NCBI GenBank assembly: GCA_050185455.1
Contig: JBFWZL010000377.1
Span: forward strand, 1-6,591
Source of the DNA: SYOC01 sp050185455
Lineage (GTDB): Bacteria; Desulfobacterota; Binatia; Bin18
Reading direction: 5' to 3'
Length of the DNA stretch: 6,591 bases
The notes under the pieces: model-generated
Seen by the model: the letters and a program-made list of their open reading frames with translations, nothing else
Told to the model about the DNA's origin: nothing
The model's database searches: none
Translations under genes and position numbers: made by a program
Part shown: positions 1 through 5,640 of the stretch, piece after piece
Layout: each line of letters starts with the position of its first letter
How positions within the stretch are numbered: position 1 is the stretch's first letter

Positions 1-1
1 C

Positions 2-916
2 TTCACGACGCTTATCCGCGGTCCCTCGGGCACTGGCAAAGAATTGGTGGCGAGAGCGATTGGATTGTCGCGCTACGTACCGTTTGACGCCAAGACGCAG
101 ACGTTTACCGAAGATTTTGTCGGTTCTTTTTACGCCATCAACTTGTCCGCTTTACCTTCGACTTTGATCGAGTCCGAACTTTTTGGTCACAAACGCGGCG
201 CGTTTACCGGCGCCTTACAAGATCGGCGCGGTTGGCTCGAAGTCTGTCCGCCTCTTGGTTCGGTATTCCTCGACGAGATCGGCGATCTGGACGCTGCTAT
301 TCAAGTCAAGCTGTTACGCGTATTGCAGACGCGCACGTTTCAGGCGCTTGGCGATGCGGCGGATCGCCGCTTCCAGGGCAAACTCATCGCGGCGACAAAC
401 CGCGACCTCGCCCAGGCCATGCGAAATGGGCAGTTTCGTCAGGATTTCTACTATCGCTTGTGTTCCGATCTCATTACGACGCCATCGCTGCGGGAACAGC
501 TGCGCGAGTCGCCAGCGATGCTGCGAGAGTTGTTGGTGTTTATCGTCCGACGAGTAGTGGGGGATGAAGCAGAAATTTTGGCGAAAGAGATCGAGACGTG
601 GATTCTCGATCATCTTGGGTCTGACTATGAGTGGCCGGGCAACATTCGTGAACTAGAGCAATGTGTACGGAACGTGCTCGTGCGTAGAGAATATCGTCCA
701 TCACAAACGCCTCCACCCTCGCTCCACGAGGCGTTCGCGCGGGCGTTCGACGCCGGAACATTAACTGCGGACGAATTGTTGCGGCGCTATTGCACCACGG
801 TGTACGCCCAAACCGGCAGTTACGAAGAAACCGCGCGACGGCTGCAAATCGACCGCCGCACGGTGAAGAGTAAAATTGACGCGGAACTGCTTGAAGAACT
901 CCGGCAGGATTCGTGA
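2..916 (+). CDS. Sigma-54-dependent transcriptional activator (AAA+ domain and Fis-type HTH), N-terminus outside window
   Basis: Bacterial enhancer-binding protein that would use ATP hydrolysis to remodel sigma-54 RNA polymerase. The open frame runs from the window edge; the first Walker A residues (GPSGTGKE, nt 20-43) precede the TTG at 44, so that TTG is internal and the true start lies upstream. Counting from nt 44 as residue 1, motifs in order are: ESELFGH then GAFTGA (residues 52-57, the sigma-54 contact loop), Walker B FLDEIGD (75-81), sensor I AATNRD (116-121), arginine-finger region FRQDFYYRL (131-139), and sensor II WPGNIREL (197-204). The C-terminal stretch (about 254-279, GSYEETARRLQIDRRTVKSK) reads as a Fis-like DNA-binding helix-turn-helix. 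Any receiver, GAF, FHA or other sensory domain would be upstream and is not visible, so the signal is unknown. No clear -24/-12 target promoter was found in this window. Family assignment is certain; the regulon is not. Confidence 0.95.
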   Translation, partial: FTTLIRGPSGTGKELVARAIGLSRYVPFDAKTQTFTEDFVGSFYAINLSALPSTLIESELFGHKRGAFTGALQDRRGWLEVCPPLGSVFLDEIGDLDAAIQVKLLRVLQTRTFQALGDAADRRFQGKLIAATNRDLAQAMRNGQFRQDFYYRLCSDLITTPSLREQLRESPAMLRELLVFIVRRVVGDEAEILAKEIETWILDHLGSDYEWPGNIRELEQCVRNVLVRREYRPSQTPPPSLHEAFARAFDAGTLTADELLRRYCTTVYAQTGSYEETARRLQIDRRTVKSKIDAELLEELRQDS

Positions 917-921
917 AAGAC

Positions 922-941
922 CGAGAAATCTCGCTTTTCTT
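922..941 (+). terminator. Weak terminator-like hairpin after the sigma-54 activator
   Basis: Six bases after the activator stop codon, CGAGA and TCTCG (922-926 and 929-933) pair around an AA centre, followed by CTTTTCTT (934-941). In practice this is a 4-bp stem with an AAAT loop. The position and T-rich tail suit an intrinsic terminator, but the stem is short and not very stable, so the call is tentative. Confidence 0.3.
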
Positions 942-966
942 GATGATCATTATTCATTGGCTGACC

Positions 967-1073
967 CTTCGACTTCGCTCCGCGTAGCCTGTCCTGAGCC
1001 TGACGACGGGCTCAGGGTGAACGGCATATTCCCGCTCGTGCTGAGCGTAGCTGCGACAGCAGCGGAGTCGAAG
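967..1073. repeat. Dispersed inverted repeat (MITE/REP-like composite hairpin)
   Basis: The ends are imperfect inverted repeats: CTTCGACTTCGCT (967-979) against the reverse complement of AGCGGAGTCGAAG (1061-1073), matching at 12 of 13 positions. Inside are two further hairpins: CCTGAGCC/GGCTCAGG (993-1000 and 1009-1016, perfect 8-bp arms, 8-base loop) and GCTGC/GCAGC (1050-1054 and 1059-1063, 4-base loop). GCGTAGC also occurs twice in direct orientation (982-988 and 1045-1051). From memory, repeats of this style (TTCGACT, CCTGAGCC, TCAGGGTGAAC, AGTCGAAGC) are scattered through many large environmental bacterial genomes, but copy number in this genome cannot be seen here. It encodes no transposase, so any mobility would depend on an enzyme supplied elsewhere. 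Confidence 0.75.
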
Positions 1074-1165
1074 CATACGGAAAATGGGCAGCCATCACAT
1101 GGAATTCGCATGAGTCATCGAATCACTGACAGATTAAGCGATTGCATCATGCTATTCTGTGAAGG

Positions 1166-1183
1166 TGTTCTCTTATGAGAACA
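1166..1183. promoter_or_regulatory. Palindrome, possible antitoxin operator
   Basis: TGTTCTC and GAGAACA form perfect 7-bp arms around TTAT, 100 bases upstream of the antitoxin start. RHH antitoxins commonly bind palindromes near their own promoter to autoregulate, so this is a candidate operator. The sequence shows only the palindrome; binding is inference. It could instead form a hairpin in the leader RNA. Confidence 0.3.
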
Positions 1184-1267
1184 GTAGATAGTTCGTAAGC
1201 GAATGAGAAGCGGCTTGATGTTGTTCTGCTCTATACGCAAGACAAAGAGCCCTGATGAAATAAACCC

Positions 1268-1275
1268 AAAAGGAG
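1268..1275 (+). promoter_or_regulatory. Strong ribosome binding site of the antitoxin
   Basis: AAAAGGAG lies 7 bases before the ATG at 1283. It is close to an ideal Shine-Dalgarno match and fixes the antitoxin start. The downstream toxin has only a weak GGGAAG with an 11-base spacing, so this site probably drives excess antitoxin synthesis. Confidence 0.75.
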
Positions 1276-1282
1276 CCGAGCG

Positions 1283-1579
1283 ATGGCGACTAACCCGAAT
1301 GAGATTCGCTTAAACAAGGAAGAGCGCGAGCGGCTTGCCAGCGTCGCTGATAAGAACGGCAAACCGTGGCGCGACGTATTCCGCGACGCGATAGCCACCT
1401 ATGAGCAGAGTACCGTGCCTGCCGATGAAGTAGATATTGATGAGGAAATTCGCGCGGTCTTCGGCATGAACCCCGAGGACTTAGAGCCGGTCAGCCTGGA
1501 AGAGATGCGGCAGATACTCGCCAAATGTTCCGGATCGCTCGCTGCGGACATCATTGCTGACCGGGAAGATCGGCTGTAG
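1283..1579 (+). CDS. Ribbon-helix-helix-like antitoxin of a PIN toxin-antitoxin pair
   Basis: 98-residue small acidic protein directly upstream of a PIN-domain gene. Residues 7-12 (EIRLNK) would form the DNA-binding strand, and residues about 12-30 and 31-43 (WRDVFRDAIATYE) two helices, a pattern like CopG/RHH repressors. The rest (44-98) is acidic and reads as the toxin-wrapping tail of an antitoxin. The start is supported by the strong AAAAGGAG site, and the TAG stop (1577-1579) abuts the toxin ATG with no gap, indicating translational coupling. Expected role: bind and neutralise the PIN ribonuclease and repress the operon. The RHH call rests on pattern and context, so the exact family (VapB-like or another RHH type) is not settled. 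The coding frame looks intact even though the toxin is broken. Confidence 0.75.
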   Translation: MATNPNEIRLNKEERERLASVADKNGKPWRDVFRDAIATYEQSTVPADEVDIDEEIRAVFGMNPEDLEPVSLEEMRQILAKCSGSLAADIIADREDRL

Positions 1580-2044
1580 ATGGCTCGGTACTATCTCGAT
1601 TCCAGCGCCGCCATTAAGCTCTATCAAATAGAGGAGGGCTCGGCGGAAGTCGGACGGATTGTGAGCGAACCGAACTCCCTGCGGTTCATTGCTCGTCTGA
1701 CTATCGTTGAAGTGCTACGGGCTTTTAGTCGGCGGTTGCGGGCTCAGGAAATTTCCGCAAGGGAGTTTGAACGGTTGCGCTTGGGCTTCTATGAAGACTT
1801 GCGCCGCCGGCGGATGCGAGTCAAAGAGGTCACGCGGCTGCACTACCGTTCCGCCGCGCGATTAGTCCAGCAATAGGCGCCCACCCAAACGGTCCCGCTA
1901 CTCCACTCCCTGGATGCGCTGCATCTCGCGGTTGCGTTAGATATCCATGAGCGGGAAGGGCTCGATTTTTTTGTTTGCGCCGACAAAGACCTGTGTGGGG
2001 TAGCAGAAGCGGAACAGCTTAGCGTGTTAAATCCGACCGGCTAA
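1580..2044 (+). pseudogene. VapC-like PIN-domain ribonuclease toxin interrupted by an amber stop codon
   Basis: PIN toxins are Mg2+-dependent ribonucleases that typically cut tRNA or rRNA. The first segment (1580-1876) gives 98 residues beginning MARYYLDSSAAIKLY, with PIN acid D7 in YLDSSA and E44 in TIVEVLRAF, and ends at TAG (1874-1876). The same frame then continues without another stop to TAA at 2042-2044, adding 55 residues with the conserved second half: HSLDALHLA (D112, counting the stop as residue 99) and FVCADKDLC (D135, D137). The joined length of 154 codons is normal for a PIN protein, so one base substitution, with no frameshift, explains the break. The 98-residue product lacks the last catalytic acids and is predicted inactive. 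TAG ends two neighbouring genes (antitoxin and SIR2), so routine reading of TAG as sense is unlikely; occasional suppression or a sequencing error remains possible. The gene starts immediately after the antitoxin stop. Confidence 0.85.
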
Positions 2045-2207
2045 AAGACAAGAGGAAGAGGGGGATCTCATTTAGCCCATGTTGCCCGAACTGGGACATC
2101 CTGGCGTAGATTATTTGTCGATATCAACCCCGCGTTTGCCATGCTATTCGTCTTCGATCTGAGCGATGAAGCAACAGATCTCTATCTTCCCTAACAAGAT
2201 GCAGCAT

Positions 2208-3464
2208 CTATCCAATCATCTGCTTCAACAAAGCAAGCTCCTCTGCAAAGGCGCTGTCGGATGCATGGGGTGATGCCAGAGTGGAGGTGAGAAGAGCGTC
2301 TTGGCCGGGACAAGTTGCCACCAGCCCAAGTGCATAACGAGCTACAGTCCCATCGTCGTCAGATAGTAGCTTGTGAATGAGGTGCTCATCGAGTGTCGTC
2401 GACTGTTCGTCAAGCTGTTCTATGACTTCGCAGCGCCGGCTTGTGTGCTCTTGCGGATCTAGTGCGAGCCGCAGAAGTCCCAGGATGCCCGGATTGCTTT
2501 TAACTGGTCCCTCCGAGATATGCATCAGGGCTTTCGGCAGTTCGGAAGAAGATAGGGCTGCTGGAAGAGTTGAAATTAGAAACTGGCTAGCCGGTTGCGC
2601 TATGGGATGTGCATTGTCTAGGCCGAGTCGGTCCCCTTCAGGGTTAATAATGAAAACGGGTCGGTTGGTCATGATGGTTGATGCTGCCTCTCGAACGTGA
2701 GGGTCACGCAAAGATGAACCAACAAATACAGCGATGTCGCAATCATCTACGGCGTTGAGAAATGCTTGCGATTGTCGTGGATATGGTGCCCGAGTCAGAA
2801 GTTTCTCACGAGATGGTAGGACAATACAGGAGCCCAATTCCTGACCGCTAAATAAGCGGAGCGTTCCACGTCCAAAGAGTGGCATTGGATGACGAAGCTT
2901 CAAGGGGTTACCTGATGAGTTTTCTGTATACCAGTCAGTGGAACCGTGAAGCTTAACGATCGAGGGACTGCCTTTTACTGGATAAAAACCGACCCAGGGT
3001 GCGACTTCTTTTTCACCGAACGATTCGAACCCGTCCGTAAGTGAGACACCCTCAGCGTTGGCGGCAAGCTCGATCGCACGGTCGTAGTTGGTTGTGACAA
3101 ATGTAAGCTCATGGTTCTTAGCGGTTCTGAGAATAGACCCCCACATCAGTTGGGCATCCCCGGGAGCGATCCGTTCGGCGGCGTGTTGAACGAACCATTC
3201 TACCTCCGAGCGGATGGTGTCAACGCGGTCAAGGGAAATGCTTAGTTCGCCAAGAATGGGGAGCGAGTTTCGTGCAGCACAGATCTGGTCGAGGCTTTCT
3301 ATGAGATGCTCTATATCAAGAATATCGCCCATCATCTGACGAACGAGTGTCGGCTCGACATCCCATTGCTCAGAGTGCGTCAGGAACTCGGTCGCCAAAC
3401 CCTTCATGGCCGGAACACCCAACTCGACAGACGTACCGGCTCCGGCGAATAGGAGGAGTTTCAT
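2208..3464 (-). CDS. SIR2-domain protein, predicted NAD-consuming defence effector
   Basis: 418 residues. The N-terminus is a Rossmann-like SIR2 fold of the divergent SIR2_2 type: FAGAGTSVELGVPAM (6-20) for NAD phosphates, VTTNYD (123-128), KLHGS (171-175), VFVGSSLRDPHV (246-257) and FIINPEGD (271-278). By analogy with Thoeris ThsA and DSR-type proteins, N126 and H173 are the expected catalytic residues for NAD+ hydrolysis; both are present. There is no zinc-binding Cys cluster as in protein deacetylases, which also points to NADase rather than deacetylase activity. Residues from about 310 to 418 form a C-terminal extension rich in paired hydrophobic helices (HLIHKLLSDDDGTVARYALG, for example), possibly HEAT-like, perhaps for interaction or regulation. 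No signal peptide or membrane segment is seen, so it should be cytoplasmic. The ATG overlaps the HSP90-like stop by four bases, so the two are translationally coupled. Likely outcome of activation, inferred: NAD depletion and abortive infection. Confidence 0.9.
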   Translation of the reverse strand: MKLLLFAGAGTSVELGVPAMKGLATEFLTHSEQWDVEPTLVRQMMGDILDIEHLIESLDQICAARNSLPILGELSISLDRVDTIRSEVEWFVQHAAERIAPGDAQLMWGSILRTAKNHELTFVTTNYDRAIELAANAEGVSLTDGFESFGEKEVAPWVGFYPVKGSPSIVKLHGSTDWYTENSSGNPLKLRHPMPLFGRGTLRLFSGQELGSCIVLPSREKLLTRAPYPRQSQAFLNAVDDCDIAVFVGSSLRDPHVREAASTIMTNRPVFIINPEGDRLGLDNAHPIAQPASQFLISTLPAALSSSELPKALMHISEGPVKSNPGILGLLRLALDPQEHTSRRCEVIEQLDEQSTTLDEHLIHKLLSDDDGTVARYALGLVATCPGQDALLTSTLASPHASDSAFAEELALLKQMIG

Positions 3465-5161
3465 AACAAGAAGCCTCTAATGAATCGTCTCTTTACCAGC
3501 CCAAGCCTTTCCTGTTCCAAGAAGGAATCACGAACAGCAGCAGCTACCTGGGTGATATGTTCATACGAGTGGCGAGCTGTAATAGTGATTAAAGACCAGC
3601 GACCAATGTTTGCAGTCAGTGCTTCGTCTACAATGGCCTTGCCCGCGGGGTGGTCGATGTTAATGATAAGCTGCGAGGGTAGGCGGAGTATTGGCGGAGT
3701 TTCAGCGCTGAGCTTAACAAGATCAACGGACGACGACCCAGCATACAGGGTTGCTACAGGTACTACTTCCTCCAAGAGTTTTTCCGCATTCTGTACCAAT
3801 GGAATGAGTTTGGGGAGTTCACGAGCGAACACGGAGGTAATCAGGTCCGCGGTCGTCGTGAAGTAGTTGCCCGCATTTCTTAGCCAGCTAGGGTCACGTC
3901 GAAGACCTCGAATGACGTTGCGCCGCGTATGACGCAGAAGGCGGAGCGCAGCGTGCACTACGTCCGTTGACTTTTCGTCAGGGTGAGGCGCGACGAATAT
4001 AGGTGCGCTAAGGGCCAAGAGGTCATCAAGCGAGAGTGGTTCCCATTTATTACCGACGGCCCGCTCGAACGCCGGAACCTTTCGAAAAACAGAGTCCCAG
4101 GCCTGGGCAGCAGAAGCATAGACTTGATCACGAGGGATTGATAACCAGAGGGTCGCCCATCGCCTTTCAGTCCACTTGGTTAGGTCGCCCTTGTCCAAAA
4201 CCTCTGAGAGTCGAGTTGCCATCGCTTGTAAGATCTTCGGGTGCGACTGCCGAAGAAACTGTTGAACTTCAGATTGAAAGGGACCCTCTACGAAGCCTTC
4301 TCTGTTCAGTCGCGGCTTAAAGTGCTTCGGGTCAACATCGATTGAACCCTCAATGCCCCAAAGGCCAGGGATGGTGAACTCCTGAACGAACACACCTCGA
4401 TAGAGCACTGAGATCAAGGACGCTCCGGACATAGAATCCCAGCCGCTAGGCTCCGAGACGGGAGATAGGTGCGCACGATCAACCCAGTCAGGCTTAGGCA
4501 AATCTGGAATTGCGTCTGGTCGGTGAGAACCACCTTGAGGCAGCTCGACTCCGTCAGGATTTAAGATTGCGGCGAGACCCACGACGTCGCGGCACCACTG
4601 GGGAAAGCTCTTAAGGAGGAGATCGAAAGTGGTACCATCTCGAACATTGATCTCTAAAGTTGTACCTCTCACTGCTCGGGTTGGTTGGAGCGGTGTAGCT
4701 GCTCCCCCAGCAAGCATCTCCCGCGTGAACTTCAATCCAATTGGTTCATCCACTTCGTCGAAGGTCTGGACAGAGAATGAATCTCCCGCCATGAAGTAGC
4801 TGATAACTCCGATACCGAACTCTCCAACTGATCCCTTACCAGATTCCAATTGCGCGGCCGATGCTCCGATTCGAGCGAAGAGCTGAGTCATAGCAGCTCG
4901 ACCCATGCCTTCTCCGTTGTCCGACACTGTCAGAGTGAGGTCATTGCGATTAAAAGTGACAGCGATATTTGGCGTAAGACTCGTATCTTTCAGGCGGCGG
5001 CGGTGGACCGCGGCAATGGCATTGAGAACCGCTTCTCTCAACGCAGCACTGGAATTAGAGTAAAAGCGGTCCCCTGTAAGAAGATTGAGAATTCGCTCTT
5101 GGTCGAGCGTAAACGAGGGAGGCCACCCATCTACAGAGTTCGGGTCATTCATCTGGTCCAT
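3461..5161 (-). CDS. HSP90-like GHKL ATPase, first gene of the SIR2 operon
   Basis: 566 residues, cytoplasmic. The N-terminal ATPase is clearly HSP90-type: RFYSNSSAALREAVLNA (32-48) matches the HtpG pattern LYSN..FLRELISNA, with E43 as expected catalytic base and N47 for Mg2+. VSDNGEGM (79-86) binds nucleotide, the lid/G2 motif is GSVGEFGIGVISYFMAGD (110-127), and RGTTLEINV (165-173) is the G3-like strand. In the middle region, LYRGVFVQEF (253-262) and FKPRLNREGF (281-290) mirror the HSP90 middle-domain segment ending in NVSRE, with R287-E288 in place of its Arg-Glu pair. Residues about 340-566 do not look like a standard HSP90 C-terminal dimerisation domain and there is no MEEVD tail; HtpG is usually 620-650 residues. 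I chose the ATG at 5161; GAGG sits only 4 bases upstream, so the ATG at 5152 (Met4) is an alternative. Inferred role: sensor, chaperone or gate for the SIR2 effector. Confidence 0.9.
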   Translation of the reverse strand: MDQMNDPNSVDGWPPSFTLDQERILNLLTGDRFYSNSSAALREAVLNAIAAVHRRRLKDTSLTPNIAVTFNRNDLTLTVSDNGEGMGRAAMTQLFARIGASAAQLESGKGSVGEFGIGVISYFMAGDSFSVQTFDEVDEPIGLKFTREMLAGGAATPLQPTRAVRGTTLEINVRDGTTFDLLLKSFPQWCRDVVGLAAILNPDGVELPQGGSHRPDAIPDLPKPDWVDRAHLSPVSEPSGWDSMSGASLISVLYRGVFVQEFTIPGLWGIEGSIDVDPKHFKPRLNREGFVEGPFQSEVQQFLRQSHPKILQAMATRLSEVLDKGDLTKWTERRWATLWLSIPRDQVYASAAQAWDSVFRKVPAFERAVGNKWEPLSLDDLLALSAPIFVAPHPDEKSTDVVHAALRLLRHTRRNVIRGLRRDPSWLRNAGNYFTTTADLITSVFARELPKLIPLVQNAEKLLEEVVPVATLYAGSSSVDLVKLSAETPPILRLPSQLIINIDHPAGKAIVDEALTANIGRWSLITITARHSYEHITQVAAAVRDSFLEQERLGLVKRRFIRGFLL

Positions 5162-5188
5162 GCATCCTCGGTCCGATAATTTCCGTTC

Positions 5189-5217
5189 ATACTAAGTTTG
5201 CTGCTCCAAAAATCCAA
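5189..5217 (-). promoter_or_regulatory. Candidate sigma-70 promoter of the HSP90-like/SIR2 operon
   Basis: Reading the minus strand, TTGGAT (plus 5212-5217) and TAGTAT (plus 5189-5194) are separated by exactly 17 bases, about 28 bases upstream of the predicted ATG at 5161. The -10 box matches 4 of 6 consensus positions and the -35 box 3 of 6. Spacing and position are good but the boxes are mediocre. Confidence 0.3.
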
Positions 5218-5352
5218 TAAAATCAAGCAGCATATGCACGTGGCACTTCCGTCGTGTGAACAGATATGGAACTCCGGGCCACAGAGAGCGGTGTTATCAG
5301 GAACTTTGTAGCTGGTTTTCAAGACTAGCTCGGATTGAGAAAAAGACGGATC

Positions 5353-5484
5353 TCACACGCTCCGGTCACATGCGAGCCTCCTGCAAAGCTCGGCCTCAAG
5401 TTCTTCGATCTGGATGACTTCGTAAGAGTCGGGCACTGTGCGGCCAGACCTCGTAAAGACAGCCTTGGTTTCTTGTGGAAATGT
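5353..5484 (-). pseudogene. Possible gene remnant, 43 codons open, unrecognised
   Basis: On the minus strand, 43 codons lie between TGA at plus 5485-5487 and TGA at 5353-5355. The residues include TRSGRTVPDSYEVIQIEEL, followed by a charged amphipathic stretch, a composition more like a real protein than the opposite-strand reading. The only usual start codon is a GTG at 5434-5436, which would leave just 27 residues, and no ribosome binding site is obvious. I recognise no family. It could be the tail of a decayed gene or chance. Confidence 0.2.
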
Positions 5485-5522
5485 TCATGCATCTGCGGTG
5501 TACCCTTGTCTATGAAATGTTC

Positions 5523-5550
5523 GTAGGGGCACGGCGCGCCGTGCCCCTAC
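5523..5550. repeat. Perfect 28-bp palindrome (REP-like), possible terminator
   Basis: GTAGGGGCACGGCG (5523-5536) is followed directly by its exact reverse complement (5537-5550), centred on GGCGCGCC. Folded as RNA it would give a stem of about 12 bp with a tight loop. TTTT follows on the plus strand (5551-5554), so it looks like a plus-strand terminator, yet no plus-strand gene lies upstream nearby. Both flanking genes are on the minus strand, so it may instead insulate the HSP90-like operon from transcription of the LLM gene. GTAGGGGCACGG...CCGTGCCCCTAC palindromes are, from memory, common dispersed elements in environmental genomes. Confidence 0.8.
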
Positions 5551-5640
5551 TTTTCGGAGAAATGACAGACTTAGCACTTATGCTCTAAACAACTCGCATT
5601 GAGAGGTTTTCATCCCTTTCAACATGCTCGCTCCAGCAAT

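Larger units (their letters stand above)
917..1282. other. Intergenic region between the activator and the toxin-antitoxin pair
   Basis: 366 bases with no credible gene. It holds the weak hairpin at 922-941, a dispersed inverted repeat at 967-1073, a 7-bp-arm palindrome at 1166-1183 and the strong ribosome binding site at 1268-1275. An open frame at 876-1178 is mostly a translation of the repeat and is not believed. A CTGACA box at 1126-1131 with TGCTAT at 1150-1155 (18-base spacing) could be a sigma-70 promoter, but the -10 match is poor (3/6), so it is not called separately. Confidence 0.7.
5162..5640. other. Intergenic region between the LLM oxidoreductase and the HSP90-like gene
   Basis: 479 bases without a convincing gene. 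Next to the operon lie the candidate promoter (5189-5217) and a small self-complementary GCATATGC (5230-5237) followed by CACGTG (5237-5242). A minus-strand coding-like remnant spans 5353-5484, and a perfect 28-bp palindrome occupies 5523-5550. From 5551 to 5640, downstream of the LLM stop, no terminator other than that palindrome is seen. A plus-strand open frame at 5335-5526 (TTG start) has no ribosome binding site and ends inside the palindrome, so it is not called. Confidence 0.7.

Noticed and set aside
876..1178. 100-residue plus-strand open frame
   Set aside because: It overlaps the end of the sigma-54 activator and then mostly translates the dispersed repeat; it has no ribosome binding site and no protein-like pattern.
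1874..1876. Amber codon read as sense (recoded TAG) throughout this organism
   Set aside because: TAG also ends the antitoxin, exactly adjacent to the toxin ATG, and the SIR2 gene at a sensible length, so TAG behaves as a normal stop here.
2045..2207. Bidirectional terminator or small gene in the convergent gap
   Set aside because: Only GATGC-A-GCATC (2199-2209) and a distant GATCTG/CAGATC pair were found, with no T-tract; the longest ATG frame there (MLFVFDLSDE...) is 17 residues.
5230..5242. GCATATGC and CACGTG as an operator upstream of the HSP90-like gene
   Set aside because: Each is a short palindrome easily found by chance; they lie upstream of the candidate -35 box and have no second copy.
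5241..5256. Possible sigma-54 promoter (TGGCAC on the plus strand)
   Set aside because: The -24 half matches, but at the required spacing the -12 element reads GT rather than GC, and no plus-strand gene follows.
5335..5526. 63-residue plus-strand open frame upstream of the palindrome
   Set aside because: It has a TTG start without a ribosome binding site and a stop lying inside the palindrome. Its only protein-like part is the complement of the minus-strand remnant in the same codon register.
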